From Bacteroidales bacterium UBA1722 (lineage in GTDB: Bacteria; Bacteroidota; Bacteroidia; Bacteroidales; UBA932): DNA of 21,940 bases. Numbering within the stretch: position 1 is the stretch's first letter; every line of letters starts with the position of its first letter. Positions 15,745 through 21,940 of this stretch are shown here, piece by piece. The notes below the pieces were generated by a model. That model saw nothing but the letters and a program-made list of their open reading frames with translations, made no database searches and was not told where the DNA came from. The position numbers and the translations under genes are program-made. The DNA lies in NCBI GenBank assembly GCA_002317435.1, contig DCIQ01000102.1, forward strand, positions 1 through 21,940. Direction: 5' to 3'.

Positions 15745-16026
15745 ATGAACCTTAGAATCATTAAGAAAGACATAGTTTTCTTTACGGAAGAATTCGTTTC
15801 GGATGCTTTCCTGAGTCTTAACTTTACGGAGGACGATGCCAGAAAAGATAAAGTGGTAGGCCTGATCAATGATGCGTTGAATCTCGAGGATGAGACCAGA
15901 ACTGTCATAAGCCATCCGGAAGGGGACAGGCGTGCGTTTTATCGTGGTGTCTATGAGAACTATCTGAAGGCGCTGGACGCTCTCTACGACAAGTTGAGCG
16001 AAACCAACCGTCCCGCAGCCGAGTAA
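15745..16026 (+). CDS. Small conserved-looking Bacteroidales protein, function unknown
   Basis: This 93-residue protein has no signal peptide or membrane segment and is therefore cytoplasmic. It begins MNLRIIKKDIVFFTEEFVSD and is predicted mostly helical, acidic in the middle (LNLEDETRTVISHPEGD) and ending in a helix YRGVYENYLKALDALYDKL. I do not recognise a characterised family, although a protein of this form seems common in Bacteroidales. ATG 15745 was chosen because it follows a perfect promoter by about 24 nt; an upstream in-frame ATG at 15700 lies inside the promoter. It stands alone or as first gene before the Lnb-like gene, separated by 80 nt that hold a strong hairpin. Confidence 0.75.
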   Translation: MNLRIIKKDIVFFTEEFVSDAFLSLNFTEDDARKDKVVGLINDALNLEDETRTVISHPEGDRRAFYRGVYENYLKALDALYDKLSETNRPAAE

Positions 16027-16041
16027 TTCTTTCCCAGCCTG

Positions 16042-16078
16042 AGAAGAGCTTTCCGACCTGATGTGGGAAAGCTCTTCT
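16042..16078 (+). terminator. 13-bp hairpin after the 93-residue gene
   Basis: AGAAGAGCTTTCC (16042-16054) pairs perfectly with GGAAAGCTCTTCT (16066-16078) around an 11-nt loop. Only GCATTGTTC follows, not a T-run, so it may be a weak terminator or an mRNA-stability structure. A competing stem CTTTCCCA (16029-16036) with TGGGAAAG (16064-16071) would exclude it. Confidence 0.55.
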
Positions 16079-16106
16079 GCATTGTTCGTCCAGATATTGC
16101 CGCGGC

Positions 16107-17330
16107 ATGAAGAGAATACTCCTGACTGTTCTGGTGTGGATACTCCCTGTTGTGACGCTCACGGCGCAGACCGCAGGCGGGAGCACCTTCAGAATATCCC
16201 TTCTCACCTGTTCCTCCGGAACCGACATCGCGTCCGCTTACGGCCATTCGGCCATCCGGGTGACGGATCCCGTTTCCGGAGCCGACATGGTTTTCAACTA
16301 CGGTTCCTATAATTTCGAAGAGCCCCATTTCGTGTACAAATTCATGAGGGGACGGCTCGACTATATGCTTGCAGTGTCTTCTTTCGAGGCTTTCATGAAC
16401 GCATACCGGCGGGAGAACCGCTCGGTGGATGAATGTGTGTTGAACCTGACTCCCGAGCAGGAGGTCGCGGTGTATATTTTTCTGGTGAACAACTATCAGG
16501 GGCGGAACCGTTTCTACCGATACGATTATTTTTCCGACAACTGTGCCACCCGCATCAGGGATATCCTCATCGGTTCGGAATCCGTCACGGGCGGGATATT
16601 GCCCGAAGGGCAAACTTCCATATATACGTACCGTACCGCCATCGGCAGTCTGTGCATCGGAGATGAAAAATGGCTGCAGTTCGGGCTGGACATCCTTCTC
16701 GGAGCGCGCATTGACAAACCCCTCTCCGTGGAGGAGGAGATGTTCCTGCCTTCCCTGCTGGAGAAGCACCTTCTCGAAAGTAAGGATATGGCCTCCGGCA
16801 ATGGAATCCTGTTGGGAAAGGAGAGAATCCTGGCCTGTCAGCCCGTCGGTTCTACCCGTGCGGAACGCTTCCTGAAGAGTCTCACTTCACCTGTCGCGGT
16901 GTTCTCGGCGTTATGTCTGGCATTTTGCCTGCTGATCGTTTTCTCCGCTTCGCGGGACAAGGTGGCTGTCCGCTTTTCCAGGGCGGTGTCCCTGCTGGTC
17001 GGGCTCGCGGGGGCTCTGGTGTTGTTCATGTGGCTGGGGACAGACCATTACTGGACGAAGGAGAATTGGAATCTGCTCTGGGCCGATCCGCTCTTTCTGG
17101 TCCCGGCGGTAATCAGGCGGGGGAGGATACGTGAAATCAGTTTGTGCGTTCTCTCGGCCATAGCTCTCGTCCCGTTGCCGTTGTGGGGTGTCATCCCGCA
17201 GCAGCTGAACCCTGCGGTGCTTCCTCTCGTGGCTCTGATGGTTCTGGTGTGTGCCGCCGTGATGTTGTGCGGGACGGAACGGGTTGTCGATTCGAAATAC
17301 AAAACAGTTTCAAAAATAAGGAAAAGATGA
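16107..17330 (+). CDS. lnb: Lnb-type protein (DUF4105), probable lipoprotein N-acyltransferase
   Basis: This 407-residue protein has a cleavable signal peptide (1-21, ending in LTAQ), an N-terminal periplasmic domain (about 25-255) and five hydrophobic helices (about 261-281, 294-311, 325-337, 343-362, 368-388). The periplasmic domain shows the DUF4105/Lnb_N marks YGHSAIRV (45-52), NYGSYNF (64-70), RGRLDYML (81-88) and YDYFSDNCATRIRDIL (139-154). H47 and C146 look like a papain-like catalytic pair. A protein of this architecture in Bacteroides has been reported as Lnb, which adds the third acyl chain to lipoproteins in place of Lnt; the assignment here rests on architecture. Its substrates would include the many lipoproteins in this window. 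Its stop overlaps the start of the YhcH gene as ATGA. Confidence 0.82.
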   Translation: MKRILLTVLVWILPVVTLTAQTAGGSTFRISLLTCSSGTDIASAYGHSAIRVTDPVSGADMVFNYGSYNFEEPHFVYKFMRGRLDYMLAVSSFEAFMNAYRRENRSVDECVLNLTPEQEVAVYIFLVNNYQGRNRFYRYDYFSDNCATRIRDILIGSESVTGGILPEGQTSIYTYRTAIGSLCIGDEKWLQFGLDILLGARIDKPLSVEEEMFLPSLLEKHLLESKDMASGNGILLGKERILACQPVGSTRAERFLKSLTSPVAVFSALCLAFCLLIVFSASRDKVAVRFSRAVSLLVGLAGALVLFMWLGTDHYWTKENWNLLWADPLFLVPAVIRRGRIREISLCVLSAIALVPLPLWGVIPQQLNPAVLPLVALMVLVCAAVMLCGTERVVDSKYKTVSKIRKR

Positions 17331-17776
17331 TAATAGATTCACTTCAGAGTTTTGAGAGATATGTCGGGATACACGAGCATTTCCCGAAAGTTTATGACTT
17401 TTTGAAGAAGAATGACCTGCATTCGTTGGAGATCGGGAAGTACGACATCGACGGTCGGAACGCTTGGGTCTCCATCACGGAATGTGATGCCAAGGGACTG
17501 GATGCCGCACCGGTGCTTGAGGTTCACGACTCGTATATAGACATCCACGTTCCTCTGAACACTGTCGAAACCATCGGCTGGAGAGACCGCGCCAGATGTT
17601 CCGGAGCGGATGTGGAATATGATGCCGAGAATGATTTCGCCGAGCTCAAGGAAGAACCTGAAGTGTTCGTGAGTGTCGATCCGGATAATTTCGTGATTTG
17701 CTTCCCGAAGGATGCGCACGCTCCGCTGATGGGTACCGGCGTCATCAGGAAAGCGATTTTCAAAGTGCGTGTGTAG
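17327..17776 (+). CDS. YhcH/YjgK/YiaL family protein (NanQ-like, DUF386)
   Basis: This 149-residue cytoplasmic beta-sandwich protein matches the YhcH family (PF04074). Marks are LEVHDSYIDIHVPL (64-77, candidate metal ligands E65, H67 and H74) and the C-terminal FVSVDPDNFVICFPKDAHAP (114-133, with H131) followed by KAIFKV. E. coli YhcH (NanQ) lies in the sialic acid operon and is linked to anomerisation of N-acetylneuraminate; other members sit in sugar operons. ATG 17327 is chosen because it overlaps the lnb stop as ATGA and is preceded by AAGGA at 17317-17322; in-frame sequence back to 17144 lies inside lnb. It could serve the sialic/amino-sugar pathway suggested by the AGE gene about 14 kb away, but it sits in an unrelated operon. 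Confidence 0.88.
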   Translation: MIIDSLQSFERYVGIHEHFPKVYDFLKKNDLHSLEIGKYDIDGRNAWVSITECDAKGLDAAPVLEVHDSYIDIHVPLNTVETIGWRDRARCSGADVEYDAENDFAELKEEPEVFVSVDPDNFVICFPKDAHAPLMGTGVIRKAIFKVRV

Positions 17777-17809
17777 CTCATCCCTGTAAAGTGACCGGGT
17801 CGTTTCATA

Positions 17810-18739
17810 ATGGCTCCCAGATACAACTCCTATGTAGGCTATTTCAGGCGGGTTTACGGCGAACGTCTCCAGAAGGTGGTCGTGGATGCCGGTTTCACCT
17901 GCCCCAACAGGGACGGGAAGGTCTCTGTCGGAGGGTGCACGTATTGTGACAATGCCGCTTTCCATCCCGCCTACAGTACCCGTGAAATATCCATTGCCAG
18001 GCAGATAGATGAGGGGATAGATTTCCATCGCGTGCGTTACCGCAATGCGGAACGTTTCCTGGCCTATTTCCAGCCCTATTCGAACACTTATGCTCCGCTG
18101 GATGTCCTCCGCACCCGTTATGAGGAAGCGCTGGCTCACCCGCGCGTGGCCGGTATCGTCATCGGAACCCGTCCGGACTGTGTGGACGGGGAAAAACTGG
18201 ATTATCTCGCCTCGCTCGCCAAAGAACATATAGTGATAGTGGAGTACGGCATCGAATCGTGTTACGACGCCACTTTGAAACGGATAAACAGGGGGCACGA
18301 TTTCGCCGCGGCGGCCAGGGCTGTGGCGGATACGGCATCGAGAGGTATCCGGACGGGTGCCCACTTCATTCTGGGACTGCCCGGAGAGACGAAGGAGCAG
18401 ATGCTGGACATGGCCGGGATAATCAACCGCCTGCCTCTGCACAGCGTGAAGTTCCATCAGCTGCAGATCGTGAAGCATACTGCGATGGAGAAGGAATTCG
18501 CTTCCCGCCCGGAGGATTTTGTCCGGTTTTCCCTGGAAGAATACATCGATTTTTTCGTGGATATACTGGAAAGGTTGAGGCCGGACCTGTATATAGAACG
18601 CTTCGCCGGGGAAGTGCCTCCCAGATTCGTCAATTCCACTCCCTGGGGGCTCATCCGTAATGTGGAACTGCTCAGGATGCTGGAGAAGAGACTGGAGGAG
18701 AGGGACACTTTCCAGGGGAGACTTCAAAACAGTTTCTAA
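17810..18739 (+). CDS. TIGR01212-family radical SAM protein (YhcC-like)
   Basis: This 309-residue cytoplasmic protein has a radical SAM barrel. The iron-sulphur ligands are C31, C43 and C46 in the spaced motif CPNRDGKVSVGGCTYC, which is longer than the usual CxxxCxxC and typical of this family. Other family marks are VIGTRPDCVDGEKLDYLA (156 region minus leader, about 117-134), VEYGIESC, GRHFILGLPGE-like AHFILGLPGETKEQMLD and a C-terminal PPRFVNSTPWGL. The substrate and reaction of the family are not established. It starts 33 nt after the YhcH stop with only a weak ribosome site, so it is probably cotranscribed with lnb and yhcH. Its stop is 2 nt before the -33 box of the guaB promoter. Confidence 0.9.
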   Translation: MAPRYNSYVGYFRRVYGERLQKVVVDAGFTCPNRDGKVSVGGCTYCDNAAFHPAYSTREISIARQIDEGIDFHRVRYRNAERFLAYFQPYSNTYAPLDVLRTRYEEALAHPRVAGIVIGTRPDCVDGEKLDYLASLAKEHIVIVEYGIESCYDATLKRINRGHDFAAAARAVADTASRGIRTGAHFILGLPGETKEQMLDMAGIINRLPLHSVKFHQLQIVKHTAMEKEFASRPEDFVRFSLEEYIDFFVDILERLRPDLYIERFAGEVPPRFVNSTPWGLIRNVELLRMLEKRLEERDTFQGRLQNSF

Positions 18740-18740
18740 G

Positions 18741-18772
18741 TTTGTTTTTTTGACAAGTGTCGGCTATATTTG
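18741..18772 (+). promoter_or_regulatory. guaB promoter, consensus Bacteroidota type
   Basis: TTTG (18741-18744), 20 nt, then TATATTTG (18765-18772) is a perfect match to TTTG-N19-21-TAnnTTTG. The predicted start is near 18779, giving a 5' leader of about 55 nt before ATG 18834. No purine riboswitch-like fold was recognised in that leader. Confidence 0.88.
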
Positions 18773-18833
18773 CAAGTTAAATAGTCATCATAATTGACGG
18801 CTGTCGTATAACGATTCCTAACGAGTTCTCAAT

Positions 18834-20303
18834 ATGCAAGTTTTGACAAATAATCTGATTCCGGAAGGTCTGACATTCGATGATGTCCTCCTGGTTCCGG
18901 CCTATTCCGATGTCCTGCCACGTGAAGTGGACTACACGACTAATTTTACCCGCGATCTGGTATTGAAGTCCCCGATCGTATCCGCAGCCATGGATACCGT
19001 GACGGAAGCAGAAATGGCTATCGCACTGGCTCGGGAGGGCGGAATAGGAGTCATCCATAAGAATATGCCTATCGAGAGGCAGATGGAGCAGGTCCGCAAG
19101 GTGAAGAGAGCGGAGAACGGTATGATTTACGATCCGGTCACCATCAGCCCGGACGCTACCGTCGGTGATGCGCTGAATCTGATGCGTGAAAACCATATCG
19201 GAGGGATACCTGTCACTGATGAGCACAGGACGCTCTGCGGTATAGTGACGAATCGGGACCTCCGTTTCCATGATAACAATTCCACCCCTATCCGGGATGT
19301 GATGACGTCTGAGAACCTGGTTACCGCCAGGAAGGGAACGGATTTGAGGGAAGCCCAGAACTTGCTCCGCAAGTACAAGATAGAGAAACTTCTGGTAGTG
19401 GACGAAAACGGAAAACTCGCGGGTCTGATTACCTACAAGGATATAATGAAGGTGAAGGATAACCCCATCGCATCGAAGGACTCGAAGGGTCGCCTTATGG
19501 TGGCGGCTGCGTTGGGAGTGAATTCCGAAACTCTCCTGAAGGCGGAGATGCTGATTTCTTCCGACCCTGACGCCATCGTGATGGATACCGCCCACGGTCA
19601 TTCGGAATTCGTGCTCAAGACTATCAGGAAGGTGCGCGCCGCCTTCCCCCATATCCAGATAGTGGCAGGAAACGTGGCTACCGGAGAAGCTGCCCTGGCA
19701 CTGAAGGAGGCAGGTGTGGACGCCGTGAAGGTCGGTATAGGCCCCGGTTCCATCTGCACCACCCGTGTGGTGGCCGGAGTGGGAGTGCCCCAGTTGTCTG
19801 CCATAATGCTCGCCTCCGAAGCATTGAAAGGGACAGGAATCCCCGTAATCGCTGATGGAGGGATCCGCTATTCCGGAGATATAGTCAAGGCTCTTGCCGC
19901 AGGCGCAAGCACCATAATGGCAGGCTCGCTCTTCGCGGGCACCGCCGAATCACCGGGAGAGACCATCATCCTGAACGGACGAAAATTCAAATCATACCGT
20001 GGTATGGGTTCCCTCGAAGCTATGCAGAAAGGTTCCAAGGACAGATATTTCCAGGATATGGAGGAAGATATCAAGAAACTTGTGCCTGAGGGTATCGTGG
20101 CGCAGGTGCCGTTCAAGGGGACACTTGCGGAAGTGGTGTACCAGCTGCTCGGAGGCCTCAGGGCTGGTATGGGATATTGCGGAGCGCATAATCTCGAAGA
20201 ACTCAGGAATGCCCGCTTCGTAAGGATTACCAGTGCCGGTTTCGTGGAGAATCATCCTCACGACGTTACCATTACCAAGGAAGCACCGAATTACAGCAGG
20301 TAA
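18834..20303 (+). CDS. guaB: Inosine-5'-monophosphate dehydrogenase
   Basis: This 489-residue cytoplasmic enzyme oxidises IMP to XMP with NAD+, the committed step of guanine nucleotide synthesis, as a tetramer. The catalytic barrel is split by two CBS domains (about 95-147 and 156-208), which usually bind adenine nucleotides for control. Visible active-site parts are TFDDVLLVPAYS (14-25), GIGPGSICTTR (301-311, catalytic Cys308), DGGIRYSGDI (341-350), KSYRGMGS (386-393) and the flap pair R404-Y405 in SKDRYFQDM. Length and motifs are normal for bacterial enzymes. It has a consensus promoter and is first in an operon with two outer-membrane chaperone-type genes, the next starting 8 nt after its stop. 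Confidence 0.98.
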   Translation: MQVLTNNLIPEGLTFDDVLLVPAYSDVLPREVDYTTNFTRDLVLKSPIVSAAMDTVTEAEMAIALAREGGIGVIHKNMPIERQMEQVRKVKRAENGMIYDPVTISPDATVGDALNLMRENHIGGIPVTDEHRTLCGIVTNRDLRFHDNNSTPIRDVMTSENLVTARKGTDLREAQNLLRKYKIEKLLVVDENGKLAGLITYKDIMKVKDNPIASKDSKGRLMVAAALGVNSETLLKAEMLISSDPDAIVMDTAHGHSEFVLKTIRKVRAAFPHIQIVAGNVATGEAALALKEAGVDAVKVGIGPGSICTTRVVAGVGVPQLSAIMLASEALKGTGIPVIADGGIRYSGDIVKALAAGASTIMAGSLFAGTAESPGETIILNGRKFKSYRGMGSLEAMQKGSKDRYFQDMEEDIKKLVPEGIVAQVPFKGTLAEVVYQLLGGLRAGMGYCGAHNLEELRNARFVRITSAGFVENHPHDVTITKEAPNYSR

Positions 20304-20311
20304 TATTCCTA

Positions 20312-21172
20312 ATGAATAAGTACCGTCCTCTTTTGATATCACTGCTCGGCCTCTGTCTGACGGCTTCGTGCCAGCTGGTGGACAGATTTCTCAATGGAGA
20401 CGTGCTGGCCCGTGCCGGAAAGGATGTCCTCTACTCCCGTGAAGTGTTGGACCTGCTTCCGAAAGGGTGCTCCCCTGAGGACAGCGCACATATCATAAGG
20501 CAGTACATAGACTCCTGGGCCACCAGATGTCTTCTTCTGGATCAGGCGGAGAACAGGCTTTCGAAGGAGGAACGGAACATTGACCGCGAATTGGAAGAAC
20601 TCCGTACCCATTTGTTGGTGTACAGGTATGAAATGCTCTATGTGGATTCTAAATTGGACACGATGATAACCGGACAGGAATGTCAGGATTACTATCAGGA
20701 GAATCCGCAGAGTTTCATCTCCGACACTTACGTAATAACCTGCAGGTATGTCGGAATCTCCCTTTCTTCACCGAATCTTCAGGTGGTGAAGAAGTTGTTC
20801 TTTTCCGAAGGTCAGGATGACCTGGAAGAACTCAAGAAGGTGTGTTACAGTTCCGCGGACAAATTTTTCTGTTACGATGACTGGATTTCCCTGGAGGACA
20901 TCTCCCGGGAACTCGGGCAGAGTCTTTCGCACTGCGAAGATATTTTGAACGGTTCAGACAGGATAATCATCGAAAGGGACGGAACTCTGCAGATGGTATA
21001 TGTCACTGCCAAGGTGCTTCCGGGGCAGGTCTCCCCATTCTCCTACTGTCGGGAGAAAATAGAAGATATCATCCTCAGCAGAAGAAAACAGGAACTGCTC
21101 GCCAATTTGGAACGAAATCTGCTGAACGAAGCCAAAAGTTCAGGGAAATTGATCATATATAAGTCAGAATGA
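20312..21172 (+). CDS. PPIase/SurA-like periplasmic lipoprotein with degenerate parvulin region
   Basis: This 286-residue protein has a lipoprotein signal ending in LTASC (Cys20). An N-terminal helical region (30-130, with RQYIDSWATRCLLLDQAE and a long acidic helix) resembles the SurA/PpiD chaperone domain. The region after YVITCRYVGISL (about 140-235) has the position of a parvulin domain but lacks the catalytic-looking motifs such as the SxDPxxxxGGxLG seen in the next gene, so isomerase activity is doubtful. A C-terminal helix (REKIEDIILSRRKQELLANL) closes the chaperone core. It sits between guaB and surA, and its stop overlaps the surA start as ATGA. I infer a chaperone for outer-membrane proteins, perhaps with SurA. 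Confidence 0.75.
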   Translation: MNKYRPLLISLLGLCLTASCQLVDRFLNGDVLARAGKDVLYSREVLDLLPKGCSPEDSAHIIRQYIDSWATRCLLLDQAENRLSKEERNIDRELEELRTHLLVYRYEMLYVDSKLDTMITGQECQDYYQENPQSFISDTYVITCRYVGISLSSPNLQVVKKLFFSEGQDDLEELKKVCYSSADKFFCYDDWISLEDISRELGQSLSHCEDILNGSDRIIIERDGTLQMVYVTAKVLPGQVSPFSYCREKIEDIILSRRKQELLANLERNLLNEAKSSGKLIIYKSE

Positions 21173-21940
21173 AAATGAAATCACTCTTACGCACCATTTT
21201 GTGTTCCGTCATGCTTATGACGGCTCTCCAATCCGTACAGGCACAGGTATATCAGAATGTGATCGACCGTACCATAGCCGTCGTGGGTAACGAAATGATT
21301 CAGCTCTCACAGATAGAATCGGAAGCGCAGATGCTTCAGTTCCAGGGATATACTACAGACAGGAACATCAGATGCATGGTATTCGAGAATATGCTGGAAT
21401 CCAAACTGTTCCTTATGCAGGCACGTCTGGACTCCCTTGAAGTGAATACGGATATGGTGGAGGCGAATCTGAATGACAGGGTAAACAATATCATGAGCCA
21501 GCTCGGAGGCGAGAAGGAGACTGAGGAGTATTTTGGCAAGAATATGTACAAACTGCGTCAGGAGTGGAGGGAGACCCTCAACGAGCAGTCTCTGGTCCAG
21601 CAGATGCAGCAGACTGTGGCAGGTAAAGTTACTGCTCTGACACCCAAGCAGGTGTCAGAGTTCTACAAAAGGACTCCGAAGGATAGTCTGCCTGAAGTGC
21701 CGACACAGTATCAGATCAGTCAGATAGCGGTGTATCCTGACAGGAAGAAAGCGGAGATGGCCGTGAGGGAACGTCTTCTTGAATTCCGTGAAAGGGTGGC
21801 CGCCGGTGAGAAATTTTCGATGCTGGCCACGCTCTATTCCAAAGATCCGGGAAGTGCCATAAAGGGCGGGGAACTCGGGATGGCGTCCAAAACTATTTTC
21901 TGGCCTGCTTTTTCGGATGCGGCGATGTCGTTGAAGGTCG
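21169..21940 (+). CDS. surA: SurA-type peptidylprolyl isomerase/chaperone (5' part only)
   Basis: The frame runs from ATG 21169 to the window end, giving 257 residues without a stop. A signal peptide covers about 1-25 (ending VQAQ), so the protein is periplasmic. The N-terminal chaperone domain spans about 28-165 (IDRTIAVVGNEMIQLSQIES, then FENMLESKLFLMQA). The first parvulin domain begins near 178 (TQYQISQIAVYP) and shows YSKDPGSAIKGGELGMAS (223-240), the usual family motif. SurA escorts outer-membrane proteins such as SusC-type porins to the BAM complex. ATG 21169 overlaps the previous stop as ATGA; ATG 21175 would change only two residues. The second parvulin domain and C-terminus are outside the window. 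Confidence 0.92.
   Translation, partial: MKMKSLLRTILCSVMLMTALQSVQAQVYQNVIDRTIAVVGNEMIQLSQIESEAQMLQFQGYTTDRNIRCMVFENMLESKLFLMQARLDSLEVNTDMVEANLNDRVNNIMSQLGGEKETEEYFGKNMYKLRQEWRETLNEQSLVQQMQQTVAGKVTALTPKQVSEFYKRTPKDSLPEVPTQYQISQIAVYPDRKKAEMAVRERLLEFRERVAAGEKFSMLATLYSKDPGSAIKGGELGMASKTIFWPAFSDAAMSLKV

Noticed and set aside
17339..18727. Reverse-strand open frame of 462 codons opposite yhcH and the radical SAM gene
   Set aside because: It spans two well-supported forward genes and the gap between them and has no family motifs or membrane pattern; long antisense frames are common in this codon-use style.
18773..18833. Possible purine riboswitch before guaB
   Set aside because: The leader is only about 55 nt and I could not draw the paired stems or the conserved junction bases of a purine aptamer.
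18777..19652. Reverse-strand open frame opposite the guaB start
   Set aside because: It lies opposite conserved IMP dehydrogenase sequence and has no recognisable domain.

Overview
The window looks like a chromosomal segment of a Bacteroidales (Bacteroidota) bacterium with G+C near one half. The evidence is a SusD-family glycan-binding lipoprotein, many lipoprotein signal peptides, promoters of the Bacteroidota type (TTTG, about 20 nt, TAnnTTTG), mostly weak Shine-Dalgarno sequences, a Lnb/DUF4105 protein and a guaB-PPIase-surA cluster. I cannot fix the family or genus. No tRNA, rRNA, CRISPR array, insertion sequence or phage gene is visible.

Region 1 (1-8327) is a carbohydrate-use locus. 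It opens with the C-terminal part of a SusD-like protein (its SusC partner would lie upstream, outside the window) and a strong terminator. Next comes a reverse-strand ROK-family repressor, divergent from a four-gene forward operon: N-acylglucosamine 2-epimerase (AGE), an FAD-dependent oxidoreductase lipoprotein, a DUF4434 TIM-barrel protein with a Tat-like leader, and a sugar-porter MFS symporter. A likely scheme is outer-membrane capture by SusCD, periplasmic modification or hydrolysis by the oxidoreductase and DUF4434 protein, proton-driven uptake by the MFS protein, cytoplasmic epimerisation by AGE, and control by the ROK protein. The substrate is unknown; AGE points to an N-acetylated amino sugar such as GlcNAc/ManNAc. 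A very long inverted repeat sits inside the operon.

Region 2 (8402-9787) is a NhaD-type sodium/proton antiporter with its own probable promoter. It ends at a perfect 15-bp hairpin shared with the convergent efflux operon. Region 3 (15480 down to 9866, reverse strand) is a complete tripartite RND efflux system: adaptor lipoprotein, HAE1-type pump, TolC-like outer-membrane factor.

Region 4 (15745-18739, forward) holds a 93-residue conserved-looking protein of unknown function, a Lnb-type protein (probable lipoprotein N-acyltransferase), a YhcH/NanQ-like protein translationally coupled to it by an ATGA overlap, and a TIGR01212-family radical SAM protein. Region 5 (18834 to the end) starts at a perfect Bacteroidota promoter and holds guaB, a degenerate PPIase-like lipoprotein and a truncated surA, the latter two probably assisting outer-membrane protein biogenesis.

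The parts best worth following up are the AGE/FAD-oxidoreductase/DUF4434/MFS cassette, its operator-like repeats and the 30-nt-arm inverted repeat. I see no clear-cut novel defence or mobile system.
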